Assembly (NCBI GenBank): GCA_002403175.1
Contig: DHHG01000216.1
Span: 1 to 17,234 of the forward strand
DNA length: 17,234 nucleotides
Direction: 5' to 3'
From: Syntrophaceae bacterium UBA4778
Lineage (GTDB): Bacteria > Desulfobacterota > Syntrophia > Syntrophales > UBA4778
Positions within the stretch are counted from its first letter, which is position 1. Every line of letters begins with the position of its first letter. The notes below the pieces were generated by a model. That model worked only from the letters and a program-made list of their open reading frames with translations, did not search any database and was not told where the DNA came from. A program made the translations under genes and the position numbers. Of this stretch, positions 7,721-13,714 are shown piece by piece.

Positions 7721-8836
7721 ATGGATCACTTTGATATCACCATAGTCGGCGCAGGGGTTGTCGGTTTGGCTATAGCGGAGGCGCTATCAGGCAGATTTCA
7801 GCATATTCTCGTGATCGATAAAAATTCCGGATACGGCCAGGAGACAAGCAGCCGCAATAGCGAGGTCATTCATGCCGGAATTTATTATCCGGCTGATTCA
7901 CTCAAAGCCGTACTCTGCGTTGAAGGGAACCGACTCATATATGAGGCTTGCAGAAAAAGAGCGCTCGCCTTCCGACCGGTCGGCAAACTGATTGTGGCAA
8001 CCAATCCCGATGAAGCTGAAGTACTCCAGGGAATTAAAAAAAGAGCGGAAGGTAACGGAGTTGAAGACCTTTCCTTTCTCTCCCGAAAAGAGACCGCCTG
8101 CCTGGAACCGGAAATCCGCGTTACGGAAGCCGTCTTCTCACCTTCGACCGGGATAATCGATTCACACGCTTTGATAAAGTCATTCTATGTCAATGCTGTT
8201 TCGAACAAAGCAACGATCGCCCTCCGATCGGAAGTCACGAACATCCGATATGATGGCCTTGACTACGAAATAGAAACCAACCACGGAGAGTTCCTCTTTT
8301 CTACAAGGATTCTGATCAACAGCGCCGGATTAAATGCTGACAAAATAGCGGCGCTTGCCGGTATCGATATCGATGCAGTAAGTTATCGATTGAGACTTTG
8401 CAAGGGTTCCTATTTTGCCGCTTCCCCCGCACCTGGGCTCAACCATCTGGTTTATCCTGTTCCCACTCCGAACCATGAGGGATTGGGCGTGCACGCGACC
8501 CTGGACCTGGGCGGACGCGTACGGTTCGGACCCGATGTAGAGTATGTAGATAAAATCGAATATGTTTGCGCGGCAACCAAACGCAATGCTTTCTGCGAAG
8601 CCATTCAGAAATACATCCCGAAGATCCGCCGCGAATATCTTCATCCCGATATGAGCGGCATCCGGCCTAAATTACAGGGTCCTGGCGAACCGATTCGCGA
8701 TTTTGTGATAACCGAGGAAGATGCCCTGGGTTATCCTGGTCTGATCAATCTCATCGGAATCGAATCTCCCGGCCTTACATCCTGTCTCGCAATTGCTCAA
8801 AAAGTGCTTTCTTTGGTCAGGAACTGCCTGGGATAG
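7721..8836 (+). CDS. FAD-dependent oxidoreductase, L-2-hydroxyglutarate oxidase (LhgO/L2HGDH)-like
   Basis: A 371-residue DAO-superfamily flavoprotein. The N-terminus ITIVGAGVVGLAIAEAL carries the FAD dinucleotide-binding motif GAGVVG at residues 10-15, with D33 ending the second strand. The block SSRNSEVIHAGIYYPADSLKA, with H51, is characteristic of the L-2-hydroxyglutarate oxidase/dehydrogenase group, as is the GIRPKLQG...DFVI stretch near the C-terminus. Characterised LhgO (about 420 residues) oxidises L-2-hydroxyglutarate to 2-oxoglutarate and passes electrons to quinone. This protein is about 50 residues shorter, so another 2-hydroxyacid is possible. GGAAGG lies six bases before the ATG. 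No partner gene (CsiD, CoA-transferase or electron-transfer flavoprotein) is in view, so the physiological role is open. It converges with the carbonic anhydrase gene. Confidence 0.85.
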   Translation: MDHFDITIVGAGVVGLAIAEALSGRFQHILVIDKNSGYGQETSSRNSEVIHAGIYYPADSLKAVLCVEGNRLIYEACRKRALAFRPVGKLIVATNPDEAEVLQGIKKRAEGNGVEDLSFLSRKETACLEPEIRVTEAVFSPSTGIIDSHALIKSFYVNAVSNKATIALRSEVTNIRYDGLDYEIETNHGEFLFSTRILINSAGLNADKIAALAGIDIDAVSYRLRLCKGSYFAASPAPGLNHLVYPVPTPNHEGLGVHATLDLGGRVRFGPDVEYVDKIEYVCAATKRNAFCEAIQKYIPKIRREYLHPDMSGIRPKLQGPGEPIRDFVITEEDALGYPGLINLIGIESPGLTSCLAIAQKVLSLVRNCLG

Positions 8837-8928
8837 AACCTGTCATAGATTCCCTTAAATTCGGAACATTCGGGACTGGCTGCAACAGAGAGGGATCAGA
8901 GCTTTTCTGAAAACATACGAATCTTTAT

Positions 8929-9558
8929 TTATATGCCCTTCTGAAGGATTTCGAGTTCCCCACCCGAAGAGATACACACATCCAGATCTTTCAATAGGCC
9001 GTCGGCAAGATCGTAAATCCAACCGTGTATGGACGTTTTTTGTCCGCGATTCCAGGCATCCTGAACGATCGTCGTATTCCCCACATTGATGACCTGGGTG
9101 ATAACATTCATTTCGCAAAGCCGTCGCATTCTCTCCGCTTCATTCGGTATGATCTCAAGCTCTGCGCTGTTTTGGATGTAGATATCGCGGACATGGCGCA
9201 ACCAGTTGTCCACCAAACCATGAGGTCTGTCCTCCACAGCAGCATGGACCCCACCACAGCCGTAATGTCCGCAGACGATCACGTGCCCGATTTTGAGAAT
9301 GTCTACTGCATATTGAAGCACAGACAAGCAATTCAGGTCCGTGTGAATCACCAGGTTGGCAACGTTTCGATGGACAAACAACTCTCCGGGCAGCAAACCG
9401 ACAATCTCGTTAGCGGGAACGCGGCTATCCGAACACCCAATCCAGAGGTAATCAGGATTCTGTTGTGCGACAAGAGAGGAGAAAAAATCCGGATCCGCTC
9501 TGCGGTTCCGTGCAGCCCATTTGCGATTGTTTTCAAAAAGTGCAGGTAATTTATTCAT
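8929..9558 (-). CDS. can: Beta-class carbonic anhydrase
   Basis: The enzyme interconverts CO2 and bicarbonate with a zinc ion, in the cytoplasm, supplying bicarbonate for carboxylations. Counting from the ATG at 9558 the protein is 209 residues long, and C42, D44, R46, H98 and C101 fall at exactly the positions of the zinc and catalytic residues of E. coli Can; CSDSR and CGHYGCGG are intact. That agreement supports ATG 9558 as the start. A TTG at 9567 in the same frame is the alternative: GGAGG overlaps that TTG and ends only two bases before ATG 9558, which is unusually close. The gene is on the - strand, convergent with the oxidoreductase and divergent from norB across a 687-base gap. The type II (allosteric, bicarbonate-inhibited) form is plausible from similarity to E. 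coli Can. Confidence 0.95.
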   Translation of the reverse strand: MNKLPALFENNRKWAARNRRADPDFFSSLVAQQNPDYLWIGCSDSRVPANEIVGLLPGELFVHRNVANLVIHTDLNCLSVLQYAVDILKIGHVIVCGHYGCGGVHAAVEDRPHGLVDNWLRHVRDIYIQNSAELEIIPNEAERMRRLCEMNVITQVINVGNTTIVQDAWNRGQKTSIHGWIYDLADGLLKDLDVCISSGGELEILQKGI

Positions 9559-9626
9559 ATCCTCCAATCCCAGGTAGCCAGGGACCTGAATGCCTTTAAC
9601 CCAGCCCCTTTAAACAAAGACAATGT

Positions 9627-9746
9627 CTCATGCCTATAGCATGAGGGTGAGCGTTATGGCCTCTTTGCAAATTGGATTTTTACTGATGCAATAGAAGCAC
9701 GCCATAAATAGCAAGGCCTAGCGGAATTTCGCAAGGCCTTTTTTTT
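9627..9746 (+). ncRNA. Candidate structured small RNA or orphan leader ending in a terminator
   Basis: Three stems follow one another. Stem A pairs CTCATGC (9627-9633) with GCATGAG (9639-9645) around CTATA. Stem B pairs TTATGGC (9654-9660) with GCCATAA (9701-9707) and encloses a smaller stem, TTGCA (9665-9669) with TGCAA (9687-9691), extended by three pairs past a bulged T. Stem C is the terminator at 9713-9746. I could not match it to 4.5S RNA, TPP, cobalamin, GEMM, fluoride or other riboswitch cores that I know. No clear + strand promoter was seen. It could be a free-standing small RNA, or the attenuator leader of the DUF1622 gene that now survives only as a relic. Stems A and B could also form in the can leader on the other strand, but the T-run works only on the + strand. 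Confidence 0.4.
9713..9746 (+). terminator. Rho-independent terminator with no + strand gene upstream
   Basis: AAGGCCT (9713-9719) pairs with AGGCCTT (9734-9740); inside it GCG (9721-9723) pairs with CGC (9730-9732) around GAATTT. The run of T from 9739 to 9746 follows directly. On the - strand there is no T-run after the stem. The nearest + strand gene upstream ends at 8836, across the oppositely oriented can gene. Confidence 0.8.
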
Positions 9747-9824
9747 AGACAAATTTTCTCGAAACAAATCCTCACACAGCACCGATCTTTTTATTCTGTC
9801 AAAAAAGAAAATACAACCTACAGA

Positions 9825-9855
9825 AAGGACTTGGCGAGAAAATTCGCAAGGACTT
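9825..9855. repeat. Degenerate second copy of the terminator-like unit
   Basis: AAGGACTT occurs at 9825-9832 and again at 9848-9855, with GCGA (9834-9837) and TCGC (9844-9847) pairing between them. The layout AAGGmCT-GCG-loop-CGC-AAGGmCTTT matches the terminator at 9713-9746, but the outer arms no longer pair and the T-run is reduced to three. Confidence 0.45.
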
Positions 9856-9921
9856 TGTGGGTTGCCGTTGAATCCTGAGCGGGACGTCCGTTTTCAGATT
9901 TCTTACATTTCATACTCATAA

Positions 9922-10146
9922 CGTATTGTCCACAAGAGAAGAACAGGCATAAATTATTCAAAAAGTGAAAAGGCATCATTACGTTCTTTGGGATTGGAAT
10001 TCCTTGTTACAGGAGACATTGTTCGCACAGTCGCAGTGAATCCAATGCTTCTAGTTACCGCTATTCTGGACACCATCAGCTTGATGAAGACCTATCTCAG
10101 CTTGCGCCTTGACGTGGAACTGAGAATCTGCCCTGCTCAGGGCTAG
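9922..10146 (+). pseudogene. Degraded, 5'-truncated DUF1622 membrane-protein relic
   Basis: The frame from 9922 to the TAG at 10144-10146 has no plausible start codon or ribosome site. Its translation contains GLEFLVTGDIVRTVAVNP (from 9991), then a hydrophobic stretch and MKTYLSLRLDVELR. This closely follows the C-terminal half of DUF1622 (Pfam PF07784) proteins, where I recall a GLEFLVAADIIRTVAV core and an IRTFLSFSLEVEIEG tail. DUF1622 proteins are small membrane proteins of about 110-120 residues and unknown function. Here the first membrane segment is missing, the conserved IRTFLSF block has drifted, and the EGRWPW-like tail is lost. A stop at 9919-9921 closes the frame upstream, and I found no N-terminal half in the other frames. 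I judge it a dying gene. A short functional protein from an internal TTG cannot be wholly excluded. Confidence 0.6.
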
Positions 10147-10205
10147 TGCGATTTCGCTGCATCCCGAGCATGAAATGGGAAGCTGTTCGCGATAAAAATA
10201 AGCTT

Positions 10206-10225
10206 AGATATTTTTGTCGATATCT
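10206..10225. promoter_or_regulatory. AT-rich inverted repeat just upstream of norB
   Basis: AGATAT (10206-10211) and ATATCT (10220-10225) are perfect 6-bp arms separated by 8 bases, 20 bases before the norB start and followed by a short T-run. The position suits an operator for a nitric-oxide-responsive regulator or a leader hairpin. It does not match the FNR/DNR box TTGAT-N4-ATCAA. Confidence 0.3.
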
Positions 10226-10245
10226 TTTTCCGGGAATTTACAAAT

Positions 10246-12525
10246 ATGCATATCGAAGCCGAAGGACTCGGGAGATCGTCGGGGCGCTGGAGAATAGCTG
10301 TCCTTGCGGTTTTTATTCTCGGCTTCACGGCTCTTATCTGGATCACTGTTACAGCATACAGGATTGCCCCACCCATTCCCACTTTGGTCCTATCCCCGTC
10401 AGGTGAAAGGCTCTTTTCCGCTGAAGACATTACCGAAGGTCAGGAAATATTCCTCCGCCATGGCCTTATGGACAACGGCAGCATTTGGGGCCACGGCGCC
10501 TATTTGGGACCTGACTTCTCTGCCGAATACTTGCACGCTCTGGGACTATATGCCAGTGAGCTTTATTCTCGCGAACGGTTCAACATCCCGCTTGCTCAGC
10601 TGGAACCTTTCCAGCGGGAACTCGTGTATGGCCGGACAGCCCTGCTGCTAAAGGAAAACAGGTACGATGAAAAGAGCGGAATCCTGCAGTACACATATGA
10701 AGAAACCCTTTCCTTCAAAAATCAACTGGGAAAATGGAAAGATTATTTCGCCGAACCGGCGCTAAATCGGGGGCTCCTACTGAACCAGGTCAGCGACCCT
10801 GAAGAACTGCGCAAGCTCACATCTTTTTTTGCCTGGACGGCATGGGCCTCTGCGGCAAACAGGCCCGGGAAAAATTACTCTTACACCAACAATTTTCCTT
10901 ATGATCCTGCGGTCGGAAATAGGCCGACCAGCAACGCGATCCTTTGGAGCGCCCTGAGCATTATAACCCTGCTGGGCGGGACAGCTTTGGTCCTCTTTGC
11001 ATTCGGTAGATTCAAGTTTCTGGGATGGAAGCCGGCAAAAGAATATTCGGCTCCGGAATTTGTTCCACTGGCGAACACGCCGGGTCAAAAAGCGGTCATA
11101 AAGTTCTTTTTCCTAGCATCGCTGCTGCTTCTGTTACAGGTTTTTGCTGGAGGCATGACTGCACACTACCGTGCGGACCCGCTGAGTTTTTATGGTATTA
11201 ACGTATCTTCTTTTTTCCCGGGAAATCTTTTCCGGGTCTGGCATCTGCAGTTGGCGCTCTTCTGGATTACCACCAGCCTGCTTGCGGGCGGGCTGTTCCT
11301 CTCCGCCTCTTTCGGCCAGGAACCGCGCCATCAAGCCAAGCTGATAAATGTACTCTTTTGGGCTCTGTTCATCGTTGTCTGCGGAAGCCTTTTGGGCGAG
11401 ATGTTCGGGGTTTTTCAGCTCACCGGCTCCCTTTGGTTTTGGCTTGGAAACCAGGGCTGGGAATACCTGGAACTGGGGCGGGCATGGCAGTACCTTCTGG
11501 CGGCAGGGATGGTCTTCTGGTTATTCCTGCTGGTCCGCCAGATGATCCCTGCCCTCAAGAAACCTGATCGCGAGCTCCCCTGGCTTTTCCTCCTTACCTC
11601 GATTTCCATTCCGTTGTTCTATATTCCGGCCCTCTTCTTTATGGGAAACACGCACTTTTCCATTGTGGACAACTGGCGCTTCTGGATTATCCACCTCTGG
11701 GTGGAGTATTTCCTTGAGCTTTTCGTGACTGTAATGGTCGCATTACTGTTCTTCAAAATCGGCTTAGTCTCCCGGGAGACTGCCACGAGAGTCATCTACC
11801 TTGATGCATTGCTCTTCCCGGCGGGCGGCATTATCGGCACCGGTCATCACTGGTATTGGACAGGCGGCCAGTCGGCTCCTGCAATGGCCCTCAGCGCATC
11901 AATTTCAGCCCTGGAAGTGGTCCCTTTGATCCTCCTGACGTTGGATGCATGGGATTTCATTGCCCTGACGAAAGGAAGGAGCGATACCGGCTCATCCGAA
12001 AGAGATGTCCCGCACAAATGGGCTTTCTATTTCCTCATGGCAGTCGGCTTCTGGAACTTTCTCGGGGCGGGAATCTTTGGTTTCCTGATCAACATGCCCA
12101 TCGTGAGCTACTTCGAAGCTGGGACGAATCTCACGCCCAACCACGGCCACGCGGCGCTGATGGGGGTTTTTGGCATGTTCGCGATTTCCTTTATGGTGTT
12201 CGGAATGCGACAGGTACTTTCGGATTCTGAATGGATAGAAATCAGAAAATATGTACGCACCTCCTTCTGGGGTCTTAATATCGGGCTGCTACTCATGGTC
12301 GTATTGAACCTTTTCCCGAGCGGCGTTCTTCAGCTTTTGGACGTCCTGGATAATGGGTACTGGCATGCCCGGGGCCCCGGCTATATGAACAGAAATACGT
12401 CCATTTTTCTGGAATGGCTGCGATTGCCTGCTGACCTGATCTTTATTATTCTGGGCGTTATTCCGATGGTAATTGCGACAACGAAAACATGCATCCGAAT
12501 ACGAAGTAAAGGACATATTCCCTAA
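10246..12525 (+). CDS. norB: Quinol-dependent nitric oxide reductase (qNOR)
   Basis: This inner-membrane enzyme reduces two NO to N2O using quinol, without a separate cytochrome c subunit. The 759-residue length and fused N-terminal domain (one membrane helix at about 17-39, then a soluble region to about 230) are the qNOR form. The heme-copper-type core follows with about twelve membrane helices. Ligands seen: H333 (VWHLQ) and H635 for low-spin heme b; H633 (TPNHGHAAL) for heme b3; H483, H534 and H535 (HLWVE, GTGHHWYWTG) for FeB; E487 as the FeB glutamate; E557 in SALEVVPL as the second conserved glutamate. All are intact, so it is a reductase rather than a NO dismutase, in which FeB-site residues are changed. 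The ribosome site is weak (CCGGGA about 10 bases before ATG). It stands alone, with no norD/norQ or denitrification genes, which suggests NO detoxification. Confidence 0.95.
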   Translation: MHIEAEGLGRSSGRWRIAVLAVFILGFTALIWITVTAYRIAPPIPTLVLSPSGERLFSAEDITEGQEIFLRHGLMDNGSIWGHGAYLGPDFSAEYLHALGLYASELYSRERFNIPLAQLEPFQRELVYGRTALLLKENRYDEKSGILQYTYEETLSFKNQLGKWKDYFAEPALNRGLLLNQVSDPEELRKLTSFFAWTAWASAANRPGKNYSYTNNFPYDPAVGNRPTSNAILWSALSIITLLGGTALVLFAFGRFKFLGWKPAKEYSAPEFVPLANTPGQKAVIKFFFLASLLLLLQVFAGGMTAHYRADPLSFYGINVSSFFPGNLFRVWHLQLALFWITTSLLAGGLFLSASFGQEPRHQAKLINVLFWALFIVVCGSLLGEMFGVFQLTGSLWFWLGNQGWEYLELGRAWQYLLAAGMVFWLFLLVRQMIPALKKPDRELPWLFLLTSISIPLFYIPALFFMGNTHFSIVDNWRFWIIHLWVEYFLELFVTVMVALLFFKIGLVSRETATRVIYLDALLFPAGGIIGTGHHWYWTGGQSAPAMALSASISALEVVPLILLTLDAWDFIALTKGRSDTGSSERDVPHKWAFYFLMAVGFWNFLGAGIFGFLINMPIVSYFEAGTNLTPNHGHAALMGVFGMFAISFMVFGMRQVLSDSEWIEIRKYVRTSFWGLNIGLLLMVVLNLFPSGVLQLLDVLDNGYWHARGPGYMNRNTSIFLEWLRLPADLIFIILGVIPMVIATTKTCIRIRSKGHIP

Positions 12526-12631
12526 TAAGTTGTTCAACTCTTTTCACCCGACTTTACTTCTCATTAAGAACGGGACTGAAAAGCCCTCCTGATCGTCTTC
12601 CTGAAAATCCCGGGATAGAATCTTGCTGAGG

Positions 12632-12647
12632 TGGCGGGTATAGCGCT
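12632..12647 (+). promoter_or_regulatory. Possible sigma54 (-24/-12) promoter
   Basis: TGGCGGGTATAGCGCT keeps the TGGC and GC elements in the required GG-N10-GC spacing and ends in T as the consensus does (TGGCAC-N5-TTGC-W). It differs at four of the conserved inner bases. It would start a leader of about 215 bases for the PEP-CTERM gene. PEP-CTERM genes in some bacteria are controlled by the sigma54 activator PrsR, which makes the match worth noting. Confidence 0.25.
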
Positions 12648-12765
12648 AATGTGTGTCAAATATTTTTACAAATCAATAAAATGCATTAATGACATGATTT
12701 AATTAGAAATATTTTAGAAATGTAAGTATGTACCTTAAAAATATGTAATCTTTATTTACATTTTA

Positions 12766-12795
12766 TTGTTTGCATTAAATGGCTATTTTAATAAT
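12766..12795 (+). promoter_or_regulatory. Possible sigma70 promoter of the PEP-CTERM gene
   Basis: TTGTTT (12766-12771), an 18-base spacer and AATAAT (12790-12795, 5 of 6). The surrounding DNA is so AT-rich that chance matches are expected. Confidence 0.3.
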
Positions 12796-12874
12796 CTTCA
12801 TTAATTCAACTAGTTTTATTTAGGAATAATACTTGCAAGATAAAGTAATAAAATCTTATTTGGAAGGAGGTAAA

Positions 12875-13480
12875 ATGAAAAAGGCATTTGCAGTGGCGGC
12901 ATTTTTTGTATTGATGATTTTCACGGTAGCACCTGCCCAATCAGCATCATGGTTAGGTTATTTCACCAGCGACCATATGACAGACGGAGCTGGAACACCT
13001 CCTTTTGGACAGGTGTTGCTGACAGAACAGGGAAGTAATGTTCTGGTCAATGTGAGTTTGTTTAACGGAAGCAAATTCATAAGAACGGGTGCCGGAGCCG
13101 ATTTTAACTTCCTCTTCGACGCAACTGGTGTTGCATTAAGTGATTTGAGCGGAACGGGCTTGACATTTGCTTCAGGTACTTTTCACGCAGACGGCACCGG
13201 GGATTGGAATTTTGGAACTTATTTTACTGGCCAAACTACGGCGGGCGGAAGCGATGCCCGACCGGGTCCCATTACCTTTACGGTTCAGAATGCGACTATT
13301 GCCGATCTGACAGTGGGAAACGGCTCAAACATCTTTGCTGCTGATATTATCAGCGGCCAGACCGGAAGCACCGGTTTGGTAGACGTTACAACAGGTACAG
13401 CGGTCCCCGAGCCTGCCTCAATGCTTCTCCTCGGTCTAGGCCTGGTCAGTGTTGCCGGTTTTAAGCGGAGGATGAAATAA
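12875..13480 (+). CDS. PEP-CTERM sorting-domain secreted protein
   Basis: A 201-residue exported protein. A signal peptide covers residues 1-24 (MKK, a hydrophobic core, and a likely cut after AQSA). The middle (25-175) is rich in Gly, Thr, Ser, Asn and Phe with beta-strand character and no domain that I recognise. The C-terminus is a classic PEP-CTERM signal: VPEP (177-180), a hydrophobic helix (about 182-195) and the basic tail KRRMK. Exosortase (XrtA/EpsH) cuts such proteins and links them to the surface or exopolysaccharide matrix; no exosortase is in this window. The start is ATG 12875 with a strong GGAAGGAGG four bases upstream. A longer reading from TTG 12833 would bury the signal peptide behind 14 residues, so I reject it. 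The low Cys content (none after the signal) is usual for surface proteins. Confidence 0.92.
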   Translation: MKKAFAVAAFFVLMIFTVAPAQSASWLGYFTSDHMTDGAGTPPFGQVLLTEQGSNVLVNVSLFNGSKFIRTGAGADFNFLFDATGVALSDLSGTGLTFASGTFHADGTGDWNFGTYFTGQTTAGGSDARPGPITFTVQNATIADLTVGNGSNIFAADIISGQTGSTGLVDVTTGTAVPEPASMLLLGLGLVSVAGFKRRMK

Positions 13481-13504
13481 TCTTCGTCGATGTACCGCGT
13501 CAAG

Positions 13505-13542
13505 AATAAAGGCAGGGTCTTTCGGCTCTGCCTTTATTTTTT
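13505..13542 (+). terminator. Rho-independent terminator of the PEP-CTERM gene
   Basis: AATAAAGGCAG (13505-13515) pairs perfectly with CTGCCTTTATT (13528-13538), plus two further inner pairs, and a T-run reaches 13542. It starts 25 bases after the stop codon. Read on the - strand the stem ends in TTTATTC, so it may also stop transcripts of the U32 gene arriving from the right. Confidence 0.9.
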
Positions 13543-13714
13543 ATAACGATTACCCTGGCGCAGAAAATCCCTTTATCTGTCTCAGACAATATCTTTTTTT
13601 AAAAATTGCGGTCGCCCGGGATGCGCTCATCTCCCTTAATAAAGTGCCTGCAGCAAAAATATGACGGATAAAGACTCCGGTCCGAATCGACACGGAAGAT
13701 CTTGCCGCCACTCT

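Larger units (their letters stand above)
9559..10245. other. 687-base gap between can and norB: hairpins, terminator and gene relic
   Basis: No intact gene was found. The left part (9627-9746) folds into three successive hairpins, the last an intrinsic terminator on the + strand. A degenerate copy of the terminator unit follows at 9825-9855. A degraded DUF1622 coding relic lies at 9922-10146, and the last 100 bases are the norB leader with a weak AT hairpin. The promoter for can on the - strand must also lie here but was not recognised. Confidence 0.7.
12526..12874. other. 349-base gap before the PEP-CTERM gene, AT-rich
   Basis: No gene was found. The first 125 bases are of ordinary composition and hold no clear norB terminator. 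From about 12655 to 12835 the DNA is strikingly AT-rich and probably acts as the promoter region and leader of the PEP-CTERM gene. Two promoter candidates lie here (12632-12647 and 12766-12795). Confidence 0.6.

Noticed and set aside
8896..8910. Terminator between the convergent oxidoreductase and can genes
   Set aside because: TCAGA/TCTGA forms only 5 bp and there is no T-run on either strand; no convincing terminator was found in this 92-base gap.
9025..9549. 174-codon + strand open frame
   Set aside because: It lies wholly antisense to the carbonic anhydrase gene, whose active-site residues are all intact; it is a shadow frame.
10246..12525. NO dismutase (Nod) instead of NO reductase
   Set aside because: Nod proteins carry changes at the FeB and quinol sites; here H483, H534, H535 and E487 are all present.
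12576..12591. norB terminator (GGGACT-GAAA-AGCCC hairpin)
   Set aside because: The stem is short and bulged, and no T-run follows.
12833..12874. N-terminal extension of the PEP-CTERM protein from TTG 12833
   Set aside because: The strong ribosome site and the signal peptide both place the start at ATG 12875.
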